NCBI GenBank assembly: GCA_030525525.1
Contig: JAUNEN010000016.1
Coordinates: 1 to 47,739, forward strand
Length of the DNA: 47,739 bases
From: Erysipelotrichaceae bacterium
Lineage (GTDB): Bacteria; Bacillota_I; Bacilli_A; Erysipelotrichales; Erysipelotrichaceae
Reading direction: 5' to 3'
In this document: piece by piece, positions 26,175-33,712 of the stretch
How positions within the stretch are numbered: the stretch's first letter is position 1
Layout: the number at the start of each line of letters is the position of its first letter
The notes under the pieces: generated by a model
Database searches by the model: none
Seen by the model: only the letters and a program-made list of their open reading frames with translations
Told to the model about the DNA's origin: nothing
Program-made: the position numbers and the translations under genes

Positions 26175-26395
26175 ACCCGTGCAGTCAGTTTCTCGTGACT
26201 ATCGCACTGCTTCGGGCAGGTCTCCCGGCTTGCGGAGCATTGTGAAATTGCCGCCTTCTCAGTTTCCCAATGGCATGATGGCATTCACCCTCCGGATACG
26301 GTGACGAGTTCGTACAGGATTCCCACCTGTTTCCCTTTTCACATGCGGCAGATCACTTTCAGTCATCCCCGCAGCACCCGAAACAATCCATATCA
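26175..26395 (-). ncRNA. cobalamin (B12) riboswitch
   Basis: On the minus strand the element shows AAGGGAA, then CAGGTGGGAATCC, a GTCACCGTA segment in the place of the usual GCCACTGTA, and the B12 box GCCGGGAGACCTGCC (about 26214-26230). These occur in the standard order of the class. It precedes a terminator and the DUF4430/ECF pair, so cobalamin binding should switch off their transcription. Confidence 0.93.
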
Positions 26396-26433
26396 GTTTT
26401 CAGTATCATGTTACACCATAGTCGCCCAAAGAG

Positions 26434-26454
26434 AAAAGAGGCCTCAGCCTCTTT
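26434..26454 (-). terminator. terminator after the PurF-like gene
   Basis: Minus-strand AAAGAGGC/GCCTCTTT with a 4-base loop; the tail is T-rich. It lies just beyond the stop at 26461. Confidence 0.8.
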
Positions 26455-26460
26455 CATCAA

Positions 26461-27876
26461 TCATTCTTTGCCGTTCCAGCAATAAGTACAGAGATTTTCT
26501 TCGTCAATACCGACTGCCTTCACCATATCATCCATGCGGTTGAACTTGAGGGAGGAGAAACCCATCTGCTCTCTCATTCTTTCCAGCATCTTGTGATAGC
26601 GGTCGCTGTCGGGATTTGCATAATCATCCAGAATATCTCTTTCAACATCTCCGCCTTCCTCTTCAGCGATAATTCTTCTGGCAATCAGTTCCATATCGCT
26701 TGTGGATCTTGAGAAGTTGATATATTTGCAGCCGAACATAATCGGCGGACATGCCGGACGGACATGAACTTCCCTGGCGCCGCTTTCGTAAAGGAATGCG
26801 GTTGTTTCTCTGAGCTGTGTTCCTCTGACGATCGAGTCATCAATCAGAAGCAGTCTCTGACCGTCAATCAGTTCATGGACCGGAATCAGCTTCATCTTCG
26901 CAATCAGATCACGCTTTGTCTGCATTGTCGGCATGAAGGAACGCGGCCATGTCGGTGTGTATTTGATAAACGGTCTGGAATGCGGCACATGAGATTCATT
27001 CGCATAGCCGATCGCATGTCCCAGTCCCGAATCGGGAACGCCTGCGACAGTATCGATATCATCTCTAGTCAGGCCATCTCTTCTTGCCATGTATTTGCCG
27101 CAGTCATAGCGCATTGCTTCAACGCTGACGCCTTCATAGCGGCTGGGCGGATAACCGTAATAAGTCCACAGGAACGTGCAGATCCTCATCTTCTTACCCG
27201 GTGCTGCCAGTACCGTACAGCCATCCGGCGTAATGACATCGATTTCACCCGGGCCGAGTTCTCTGCAGTCTGTATATCCGAGTTTCATATAGGCGAAGGA
27301 TTCAAAGGTTGCACAGTATCCTTCTTCTTTTTTACCGATTAAAACAGGCGTTCTGCCCAGTCTGTCTCTGGCGCAGAAGATTCCTTTCGGCGTTAACAGC
27401 AGAATTGACATGGATCCGTCAATCATCTGCTGGGCATATCTGATTCCTTCCACCAGATTGTCCTGCTGGTTGATCAGAGCTGCGACAAGTTCGGTCTTGT
27501 TGATTTCACCGCCGCTGAGCTCCATGAAATGGCTCTTTGAATTGCTGAAGATCTTCTCGACAATTTCATCGGTGTTATTGACCTTGCCGACCGTTGTGAT
27601 TGCATATGTTCCGTGATGGGAACGCACAATCAGCGGCTGGGGATCGTAATCGGAAATACATCCGATTCCCATGTAGCCTTCCATATCGGAAACATCACGT
27701 TCAAATTTTGTTCTGAACGGAGAGTTCTCGATGTTGTGGATTGCGCGGTTGAAGCCGTTCTTTCCATAGACTGCAAGTCCGGCTCTTCTTGTACCTAAGT
27801 GAGAGTGATAATCTGTTCCGTAGAATAAATCGAAGACACAGTCTTCTTTGAGTGCTGCCGCAAAGAATCCGCCCAT
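26461..27876 (-). CDS. PurF-like phosphoribosyltransferase lacking the glutaminase cysteine
   Basis: 471 aa with the two-domain layout of glutamine PRPP amidotransferase. The mature PurF N-terminus should be Cys; here the protein begins MGGFFAAALKED, so the glutaminase nucleophile is absent. The PRPP loop LLLIDDSIVRGTQ (342-354) is intact. Candidate iron-sulfur cysteines are at 233, 376 or 383, 463 and 466. Similar 'MGGFFG' paralogues exist in Bacteroidota and clostridia without an agreed function. It may use free ammonia, act as a regulatory paralogue, or have another substrate. It is monocistronic with its own terminator, and no other pur gene is nearby. Confidence 0.88.
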   Translation of the reverse strand: MGGFFAAALKEDCVFDLFYGTDYHSHLGTRRAGLAVYGKNGFNRAIHNIENSPFRTKFERDVSDMEGYMGIGCISDYDPQPLIVRSHHGTYAITTVGKVNNTDEIVEKIFSNSKSHFMELSGGEINKTELVAALINQQDNLVEGIRYAQQMIDGSMSILLLTPKGIFCARDRLGRTPVLIGKKEEGYCATFESFAYMKLGYTDCRELGPGEIDVITPDGCTVLAAPGKKMRICTFLWTYYGYPPSRYEGVSVEAMRYDCGKYMARRDGLTRDDIDTVAGVPDSGLGHAIGYANESHVPHSRPFIKYTPTWPRSFMPTMQTKRDLIAKMKLIPVHELIDGQRLLLIDDSIVRGTQLRETTAFLYESGAREVHVRPACPPIMFGCKYINFSRSTSDMELIARRIIAEEEGGDVERDILDDYANPDSDRYHKMLERMREQMGFSSLKFNRMDDMVKAVGIDEENLCTYCWNGKE

Positions 27877-27927
27877 AAGTCACCCTTTCCTTTTGCTTCC
27901 TGAAGAAGGAAGTTTTTTAACGCAGGC

Positions 27928-27936
27928 ATTATAGCA
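27928..27936 (-). promoter_or_regulatory. extended -10 promoter of the PurF-like gene
   Basis: TGCTATAAT on the minus strand, a perfect -10 with an extended TG. The -35 is poor. A small hairpin (CTTCC/GGAAG) lies in the leader just downstream. Confidence 0.6.
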
Positions 27937-28016
27937 TGACAGCGCAGAATGTACACTGCTTAATCCATTCTTTTTATGCATGTTTCCGCAGTACAAGCGC
28001 TTTCAGTTCACGCACG

Positions 28017-28043
28017 AAAAAACCGGGATGATATTTCCCGGTT
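28017..28043 (-). terminator. terminator after the M42 peptidase gene
   Basis: Minus-strand AACCGGGA/TCCCGGTT with a 7-base loop and six T, directly at the stop codon of the peptidase gene. Confidence 0.85.
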
Positions 28044-29077
28044 CACAGAGAGAGATATGCTTCAAGAAGTGCGAGTGTATTTTCAGCTCCCTCGACATGG
28101 CTTCTTTCATAACCATGCGAAGCATAGACACCCGGCCCGATCAATGCATGTTTATAATCCTTGCCGGCTGCGATTGCCGCCTGAGCATCCGAGCTGTAAT
28201 TCAGATAGACATCCACTGCATAATTCAGCTTTCTTTCTTCAGAGAGTCTCACAAGTTCGTTTGTTACGCTGTAGTCATACGGTCCATGCGCATCCTTGGC
28301 GCAGATCGAAACCTTGCGCTCACTCCCTTCAAGACCAAGACCGACGCATCCCATATCAACTGCAAGAATCTCTTCCGCATCAGAAGGCAGGCCTGCCTTT
28401 CCGCCATGGCCGACTTCTTCATAAGTTGATAAGAAGAGATATACTTTCCGCTTCAGGGAAAGTTTTCCTTCTTTCACCTTTCTGGCCAATGCAAACAATA
28501 CAGCCGCTGCCAGCTTGTCATCCAGATATCTGGATTTGAGATAGCCGCTTTCCGTGATCACGGTTCTCGGATCAAAGCAGACAAAGCATCCGTTTGTAAT
28601 GCCGAGGGCAAGCGTTTCTTCTTTTGTATGGACATCTTCATCGATGACAATCTCGGTTGTATCAAATGTTCTTTCTTCTGTGCCGACCTTCGGATTGACA
28701 TGGGTGCTCGGATCCAGAAGCTGCAGGCATCCGTCATATACCTTTCCGTTTCTTGCATAGATGCGGACATTTTCTGTTTCGCAGTTGACTGCTCTCAGAC
28801 CGCCGAGATTGGAAATCTTCAGTCTGCCGTTTGCCTTGACTTCGGAAACAATTCCACCCAGTGTATCAAGATGAGCAGTGACAATCACCGGATTTCCTTC
28901 TCCTCCAAGATTGCATAAGACACATCCTTTATTGGTCAGAGATGCTTCAAAGCCGAGCTTTTTAAATTCGGAAACTGCCGCCTCACTGACCTTCTGTGTA
29001 AAACCGGTCGGGCTGTCAATGGCAAGCAGACGCTTCATCACATCGAGCATGTATTCCGTTGTTTCATTGTATTTCAT
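28043..29077 (-). CDS. M42-family aminopeptidase
   Basis: 344 aa from ATG 29075-29077 (MKYNETTEYM); a longer frame to 29149 begins with unlikely residues. It has the M42 di-metal peptidase pattern: VTAHLDTLGG (about 72), the long insertion, DDKLAAAVLFALA (about 182), TYEEVGHGG (about 213) and VDMGCVG. These supply the metal ligands His, Asp, Glu, Glu and Asp. M42 enzymes are cytoplasmic tetrahedral aminopeptidases that finish peptide breakdown. It stands alone between the PurF-like gene and a lipoprotein. Confidence 0.93.
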   Translation of the reverse strand: MKYNETTEYMLDVMKRLLAIDSPTGFTQKVSEAAVSEFKKLGFEASLTNKGCVLCNLGGEGNPVIVTAHLDTLGGIVSEVKANGRLKISNLGGLRAVNCETENVRIYARNGKVYDGCLQLLDPSTHVNPKVGTEERTFDTTEIVIDEDVHTKEETLALGITNGCFVCFDPRTVITESGYLKSRYLDDKLAAAVLFALARKVKEGKLSLKRKVYLFLSTYEEVGHGGKAGLPSDAEEILAVDMGCVGLGLEGSERKVSICAKDAHGPYDYSVTNELVRLSEERKLNYAVDVYLNYSSDAQAAIAAGKDYKHALIGPGVYASHGYERSHVEGAENTLALLEAYLSL

Positions 29078-29129
29078 ATATTGATGATCCTTTCTGTCAG
29101 ACAAGATCATAACAGAAGTGAATCTGCTT

Positions 29130-29627
29130 TTACACTCCCAAGGATTCAATCACAACGCTCGACAGCATCTGATCGGCAAACTCATTCAGTTCATCGCCTT
29201 CCCAGGCTCCCGATCTGGTCAGGGCAAAATCTTTTTCACCGACTTTGAACACTGCAAAATTCCAGTATTTATTGTCATCATAAGTTCCGATTGTCACCGC
29301 TCTGCCGTTGATGGCTGTCTTTTCTTCTTTCAGGCCGGTTCCGCAGACTCCGAAACCCTTCTGAAAGTAAATAATCATCTCTGTTTCCGGATCTCTGCGG
29401 CAGTAAATCCTGATGAAGTTTTCATCTTTTCTGATGTCAAATTCATCCGGAATATACAGGGAAATCCGTTCTGTTTCCGTTTCAATGATCGTCTCTGTTT
29501 CCAAAGCAGGCTCTGCAGAAGCTGTGACATCCGGTGTTTCGGTTTCAGGATTATTCTGCACTGTCTCTGCACTGCTGCAGGCAATCATACAGACAGCAGA
29601 TATTATCATCAGAATTCGTTTCATCAT
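29130..29627 (-). CDS. predicted lipoprotein, function unknown
   Basis: 165 aa. A signal peptide MMKRILMIISAVCMIAC ends in a lipobox (MIAC, Cys17), followed by a Thr/Glu/Pro-rich linker (about 20-50) typical of surface lipoproteins. The globular part has IYCRRDPETEMIIYFQKGFG and a GEKDFALTRSG motif but no family I can name. It is preceded by a good ribosome binding site (GGAGGAATC). The gene lies between the M42 peptidase and a gene remnant. Confidence 0.75.
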   Translation of the reverse strand: MMKRILMIISAVCMIACSSAETVQNNPETETPDVTASAEPALETETIIETETERISLYIPDEFDIRKDENFIRIYCRRDPETEMIIYFQKGFGVCGTGLKEEKTAINGRAVTIGTYDDNKYWNFAVFKVGEKDFALTRSGAWEGDELNEFADQMLSSVVIESLGV

Positions 29628-29677
29628 GAGATTCCTCCTGTATTAAATGTGTCTGTTTTCTGTTTATTCTTACCGAA

Positions 29678-29816
29678 TCATCTTCTTTTTTCATTCAGAT
29701 AAGATTCAAATTCTTTTTCAAAGACCTTCTCTTCTTCACTTCCTCTTTCAGGCAGGTCGATCATGCGGTGCGTATTTGCTGCCCATATTGCCGACGCCGA
29801 TCACTGCTGTTTTCAT
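29678..29816 (-). pseudogene. Gfo/Idh/MocA-type oxidoreductase remnant
   Basis: ATG 29814-29816 has AGGAGA upstream and begins MKTAVIGVGNMGSKYA, the NAD(P)-binding start of Gfo/Idh/MocA oxidoreductases. After about 16 codons the frame runs into a stop, and a different frame continues MIDLPERGSEEEKVFEKEFE to a stop at 29678-29680. The whole remnant spans only about 46 codons against the usual 320-350. So most of the gene has been lost by internal deletion and a frame change. The start and its ribosome binding site are still intact. Confidence 0.65.
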
Positions 29817-29833
29817 CTCAATTCTCCTGTCTG

Positions 29834-30865
29834 CTATTCTTTTGACTTACGGCTGTATTTCACATTGACACTTCCTTCAACCGGAAGATTTGAACTGCCT
29901 GCTTTGCCGTTAACAGAGATTTCAAAGGAAGAGCTGTCTTCATCGCTGCCGCTTCCTGCATTTTTCTTCATGAACTCCCTGCCGGCATTTGTCAGCTTCA
30001 CACCGGTGAACGTCTTCTGAAAATCGATCTCACCGTCTTCGCTGATCCATCTGAAATCCGTGCAGAAGCCAAGATCCTTCAGATATTCATAGGCATCCAC
30101 GATCTCTTCTGTTTTCTTACCGTAGAGAAAAAATTTCGGTACTGCTCCTTCATTGATCATTTCGATGTTTGAAAGATACCTGAGTGCAAATCTCACCGAA
30201 CACGGCGGTTTGGGAACAGTTTCCGGAATTTCCCATTTGCCGTTGATCTTGTCGGCAGCCGGAATAAAGCCGTGCGCGCACAAAGATGCGACAGTCTTTT
30301 TGGTCATATTCCATTTTTCAGCCATTGTTTTTGTATCAGCCATCGCAATTTCTCCTGTCTCCTCCGGGATATATCCGAGCTCTGTGTAAATCATTCCGTT
30401 TCTGCCGGATTCAGATTTCATCAATGAAACACCATGCGCATCCCATTCAAAATTCACCATTCTCTCCTGGATCAGCCGGTCAGCTTTTCCGGAAGCTTTT
30501 CTTAACAATGTGACATGGGGAAGGAATGATTTCCGGTCATAAGGAATTCCGTTTTCTTCCAGCTTTCTTTTCAGTTTTCTGACATATGCGCTCAGATTCT
30601 GATCTTCTTCAAAGATCAATGCATACAGATCATTCAGCTTTCTGATCTCTTTCGGTTTCAGCTGCACATGTTCAAAAGGAATTTCCTCCATAAGATCAAG
30701 GACCTCATCGGGATCATCATATTCACCGATGAAAATGAGTGTCATGTGAAGGTTGTAAAGATCTGTGAAGCGGCCGTAAAAGCCCTGCTTCTTCATTTCA
30801 TCCTGAATTGTTTTCAGCGCCTGAATCTCTGCTTCATCAGGCAGAATTGCCGTAAATAATCTCAT
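29834..30865 (-). CDS. 2H phosphoesterase (ThpR-like) fused to an HTH DNA-binding domain
   Basis: 343 aa. Residues 1-168 are a 2'-5' RNA ligase/RNA 2',3'-cyclic phosphodiesterase (2H family), with His40 in HMTL and His117 in HVTL as the catalytic pair. Stand-alone ThpR ends about where this domain does. Residues 175-225 (MADTKTMAEKWNMTKKTV, then ASLCAHGFIPAADKINGKWEIP) form an excisionase/MerR-like HTH, followed by a second helical region and a disordered Ser/Lys tail. Inside the gene, AGGAGA lies seven bases before Met175 (30341-30343), so the second half may also be translated separately. The start seems leaderless. Fusion or recent gene merging is likely; function is unclear. Confidence 0.85.
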   Translation of the reverse strand: MRLFTAILPDEAEIQALKTIQDEMKKQGFYGRFTDLYNLHMTLIFIGEYDDPDEVLDLMEEIPFEHVQLKPKEIRKLNDLYALIFEEDQNLSAYVRKLKRKLEENGIPYDRKSFLPHVTLLRKASGKADRLIQERMVNFEWDAHGVSLMKSESGRNGMIYTELGYIPEETGEIAMADTKTMAEKWNMTKKTVASLCAHGFIPAADKINGKWEIPETVPKPPCSVRFALRYLSNIEMINEGAVPKFFLYGKKTEEIVDAYEYLKDLGFCTDFRWISEDGEIDFQKTFTGVKLTNAGREFMKKNAGSGSDEDSSSFEISVNGKAGSSNLPVEGSVNVKYSRKSKE

Positions 30866-30871
30866 ATACAG

Positions 30872-30880
30872 ATTATATCA
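30872..30880 (-). promoter_or_regulatory. extended -10 giving a likely leaderless transcript
   Basis: TGATATAAT on the minus strand ends six bases before the ATG of the ThpR-HTH gene, and no ribosome binding site is present. Transcription would start at or next to the start codon. Confidence 0.6.
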
Positions 30881-30915
30881 GAGCAGTTAAAAAGCAGATG
30901 CATGTGCACATCTGC

Positions 30916-31533
30916 TCAATGTTCATTTCTTGTAAGAAGGACTGTATTTACCAGCATGAAGCTGCCGATCACTGCCAGGGTATCAAAGAGATATCCGAAA
31001 ATACTCTTCCCCGACATCATCATCGGTTCCTCTTGTGTTGATGTCAGCTGATCGGAAACAGTGATTGTATATTCTTTTCCGCTTTCCGTCTTTGCAAGAC
31101 ATGTTCCGTCACGTTCAACCGACCCTTCGGCAATATCAACTTTTCCTGAATCCAGATAAATCGAACAGAGCTCCCGGTTTGAACCGTATTTGACAATCCA
31201 GACAGGCACCTTCTCATATGTACTGCCGGCATCATCCGTCACATCTGCTTCATAGCAATATCCGCCGTCAGGCATATTGTACAGAGGATATCGGTTATGA
31301 CTCAGCGATACCAGATAGTTGAACGGAATACTGCTGAGAAGTCCGATGAGCGCCGCAAGCACAAGGAGTACTTTGACGCCGATATTTGAACCGATCGCAG
31401 CACGGTATTGTTTGATTGTATCCTTTGATGCAAAGGAAAAGATGGATGAGATATAAAGGACGGCTGTAAAGAAACAGACAAATCCACACACCTTACCGAT
31501 CGGTGAAGTGATCAGATCAAGCAAAATTTTCAT
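30916..31533 (-). CDS. three-helix membrane protein, unknown
   Basis: 205 aa from ATG 31531-31533, with GGAGG nine bases upstream. Hydrophobic segments are at about 10-32, 50-75 and 180-200, with an extracytoplasmic region between the second and third that includes GGYCYEADVTDDAG and a YTITVSDQLTS strand. I do not recognise the family. It lies upstream of the ThpR-HTH gene and downstream of the AlkD-like gene, with no evident operon partner. Confidence 0.7.
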   Translation of the reverse strand: MKILLDLITSPIGKVCGFVCFFTAVLYISSIFSFASKDTIKQYRAAIGSNIGVKVLLVLAALIGLLSSIPFNYLVSLSHNRYPLYNMPDGGYCYEADVTDDAGSTYEKVPVWIVKYGSNRELCSIYLDSGKVDIAEGSVERDGTCLAKTESGKEYTITVSDQLTSTQEEPMMMSGKSIFGYLFDTLAVIGSFMLVNTVLLTRNEH

Positions 31534-31640
31534 TGATTCAATCCTCCTGAAAACCGGAATACTTAACTGCATTATACAGTATCAAAGCTCTGAATATCTT
31601 TCCGACTCTATGGACGTTTCCGTCTAAAATCAGAACGATT

Positions 31641-32330
31641 TCATTTTCTGACCTTCAGTGTTCTGAGATATGCCTTATGTTCATCGGAAATACGATAGCT
31701 CTCAACACATTTCTGAATGGTTTTGTTATGTGTCCATGCACTCAGTCTTCTTTCTTCGATATAAGGAATCACGGCATCATATTGTTTGGCAAGTGCAGTT
31801 GCGAAATACCACGCGATCATCATGTTGATGTAGTATTCATCAGAAGACACAGCCGCAACCATTTCCGGATAGACCGGATCAAAAACATCATCCAGAAAAT
31901 ATCCCATCAGCATCCGAATCGCAAAACGGACCGTATATGTTTCCTTTGATCCGATCCACCTTCTGATATGCGGCTGAAGCTTTTCCTTGTTTTTTGCAAA
32001 AACAGCCGGTGAAAGCTGATCGCAGGTCGCCCAGTTATCGACATACGGAAGAAAGCGATTGACCTGATTTATACATTCATCAAAATTCTTCAGTTTTGAA
32101 ATCATGAAGGCATGAAGCTGATTTTCATCAAAATATTCATGAGGCAGCTGATTGAGAAAACCTTCCGACTTTCCTTCCTTCATGAGCTGAGAAGCAAAAC
32201 GTCTTAAGTCAGGTGTTCTGACACCGATCATTTCTGTTTCACCGACACCCGGTATCAGTTCCTTCTGAAAAGATGCATATTCTGCATCTCTCATTCTGAA
32301 TAATTCTTTAACGATTTCATCTCTTTCCAT
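31641..32330 (-). CDS. AlkD-like DNA alkylation repair protein
   Basis: 229 aa HEAT-like repeat protein of the AlkD family, DNA glycosylases that remove N3- and N7-alkylated bases without flipping. The active-site pair Trp100 and Asp104 (NWATCDQLSP) matches the Trp-x3-Asp spacing of Bacillus AlkD. IGVRTPDLRRFA near residue 35 and WTHNKTIQKCVESYRI near the C-terminus are family marks. It appears to be monocistronic. A family member that does not act on DNA cannot be excluded. Confidence 0.88.
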   Translation of the reverse strand: MERDEIVKELFRMRDAEYASFQKELIPGVGETEMIGVRTPDLRRFASQLMKEGKSEGFLNQLPHEYFDENQLHAFMISKLKNFDECINQVNRFLPYVDNWATCDQLSPAVFAKNKEKLQPHIRRWIGSKETYTVRFAIRMLMGYFLDDVFDPVYPEMVAAVSSDEYYINMMIAWYFATALAKQYDAVIPYIEERRLSAWTHNKTIQKCVESYRISDEHKAYLRTLKVRK

Positions 32331-32344
32331 AAGAAACCTGAATC

Positions 32345-32815
32345 TTACCTTCTCGGATTCAGCACGCTCTGAATCATCTGCTTCAGGCTTTCTTTTTCAC
32401 CTTCCGACATTCTGTTGGATTTCAGAACATATACATGAATATGAATCAGGTCCTGAATTTCCTTCTGGGTGAATCTGCCGGCAATCAGATAAGGCTGAAG
32501 TGCATCGAAGACAGATGTAACTGATGAAGAATCAGCTTTGCCTTCAACCACACGCGGATATTCTTCACTCAGGATCTTGATCATATATTCAGCTGTCTTT
32601 CTTGCGGATTCCTTCTTTTCCTGCTCATTTTTCTTCCAGATTGCATAGAGCGTCAGAACTGAAGAGATCACTGCGACAAGTGTCCAGACACCGAAATTCA
32701 TTTTGGAAATCAGATGAATATTGAATCCTGCAAGGATGTCAAACGCATCCATGACAAAGCATACAATGATGATGAGCAGATTGATCAAAATACATTTCCT
32801 GACAGTCGATTTCAT
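32345..32815 (-). CDS. two-helix membrane protein, unknown
   Basis: 156 aa. Transmembrane segments at about 8-30 and 40-60 are followed by a charged cytoplasmic region of about 95 residues, including a KKNEQEKKESARKT helix and a SxxQKEIQDLIHIHVYVLK block. I see no enzyme motif. It ends 14 bases before the AlkD-like start and could be co-transcribed with it. Confidence 0.7.
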   Translation of the reverse strand: MKSTVRKCILINLLIIIVCFVMDAFDILAGFNIHLISKMNFGVWTLVAVISSVLTLYAIWKKNEQEKKESARKTAEYMIKILSEEYPRVVEGKADSSSVTSVFDALQPYLIAGRFTQKEIQDLIHIHVYVLKSNRMSEGEKESLKQMIQSVLNPRR

Positions 32816-32890
32816 GATGATGTTCTCCCCGCGGCTTTTTACTCCGCATTCATAACCAAATTATACAATATCCATTGATCAGTAAATGAA

Positions 32891-32916
32891 AATCCTGCCG
32901 TCAGAACAGCAGGATT
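32891..32916 (-). terminator. terminator after the SLH pseudogene
   Basis: Minus-strand AATCCTGC/GCAGGATT with a 10-base loop and a short T tail. Confidence 0.75.
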
Positions 32917-32960
32917 ATTCACAGAATTTATTTGAATGTTTTCATTCAGCTTACAGCTCA

Positions 32961-33589
32961 TTATATGTAGAGGAAAGTGACGCACATTCCTCTTGTGCAG
33001 GTATGGCCGACGCCGAATCTGCCGGTTCCGTCATTCAGGCCAACCGTGATTCCGTTTTCAGCTGCCCAGCTCAATGCATCAAGATAATATGTCCCGGCTT
33101 TTGCATCAGTGAAGGATGCACTCTTTGCAGGTGCAGGAGTATCTGCATATCTCCATAAGAATGTGACAATCTGCTCTCTGGTGCAGTTGTCATCGGGTCC
33201 GAAATTGTTGGTTCCGTAATAACCGGTTGTAATTCTTTGGAAGCAGCCCATGAGATTGCTTTTGCATAATATCTGGAAGGATCGACCATCATCGAATGTC
33301 TTTGAACCTTCTTCTTCAGGCTCTCCTGCCAGTCTGTAAAGGAATGTTACCATCTGTCCTCTGGTGACGTTTTTGTCAGGAGAGAACTGTGTATGGCTTG
33401 TGCCGGTTGTGATCTGAACAGGCTTATGGAAGTAAGCCCAGTAGACAGGTTCATAGAAATATCTTGAATCATCCGCTGCATCCCCGAACATCCACTCGGG
33501 TGTTTCCGTATCACCCGCCTTTGCAACGGTCAATGAAGAAAGACATGCAGGCCGCATAACAGCAGACAGATTATTTTTTTCATATTCAT
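32961..33589 (-). pseudogene. SLH-domain surface protein, frameshifted
   Basis: A ribosome binding site (GGAGGGTGA) serves ATG 33587-33589, encoding the signal start MNMKKIICLLLCGL, which then runs into a stop. SLH repeats continue in another frame (QFSPDKNVTRGQMVTFLYR, then DNCTREQIVTFLWR, and GVGHTCTRGMCVTFLYI). Between repeats one and two, the expected VDPSRYYAKAISWAASK is in a different frame, bounded by a one-base insertion near 33295 and a one-base loss near 33237. Three shifts in all make a functional product unlikely. The last 233 bases are about 88 percent identical, without gaps, to the gene at the right end of the window. Confidence 0.85.
32972..33204. repeat. 233-bp repeat, copy 1
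   Basis: Aligned without gaps to 47507-47739 (offset 14535), at an estimated 88 percent identity by eye. Both copies encode the last SLH repeats of a surface protein on the minus strand. The second copy runs off the window, so the repeat may be longer. Confidence 0.8.
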
Positions 33590-33669
33590 TGTCACCCTCC
33601 TCTTTGTTTGGTTACTTCAATGATTAATGCATGGTGCGTCATCCGCCTCAGGTTTTCCGGCAATATTAA

Positions 33670-33704
33670 AATCTGTGCCTTCAGAATTGACCGGGGCACA
33701 GATT
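33670..33704 (-). terminator. terminator after the 976-aa surface protein gene
   Basis: Minus-strand AATCTGTGCC/GGCACAGATT with a 15-base loop and the T-rich tail TTTAATATTG. Confidence 0.8.
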
Positions 33705-33712
33705 TATCTCAA

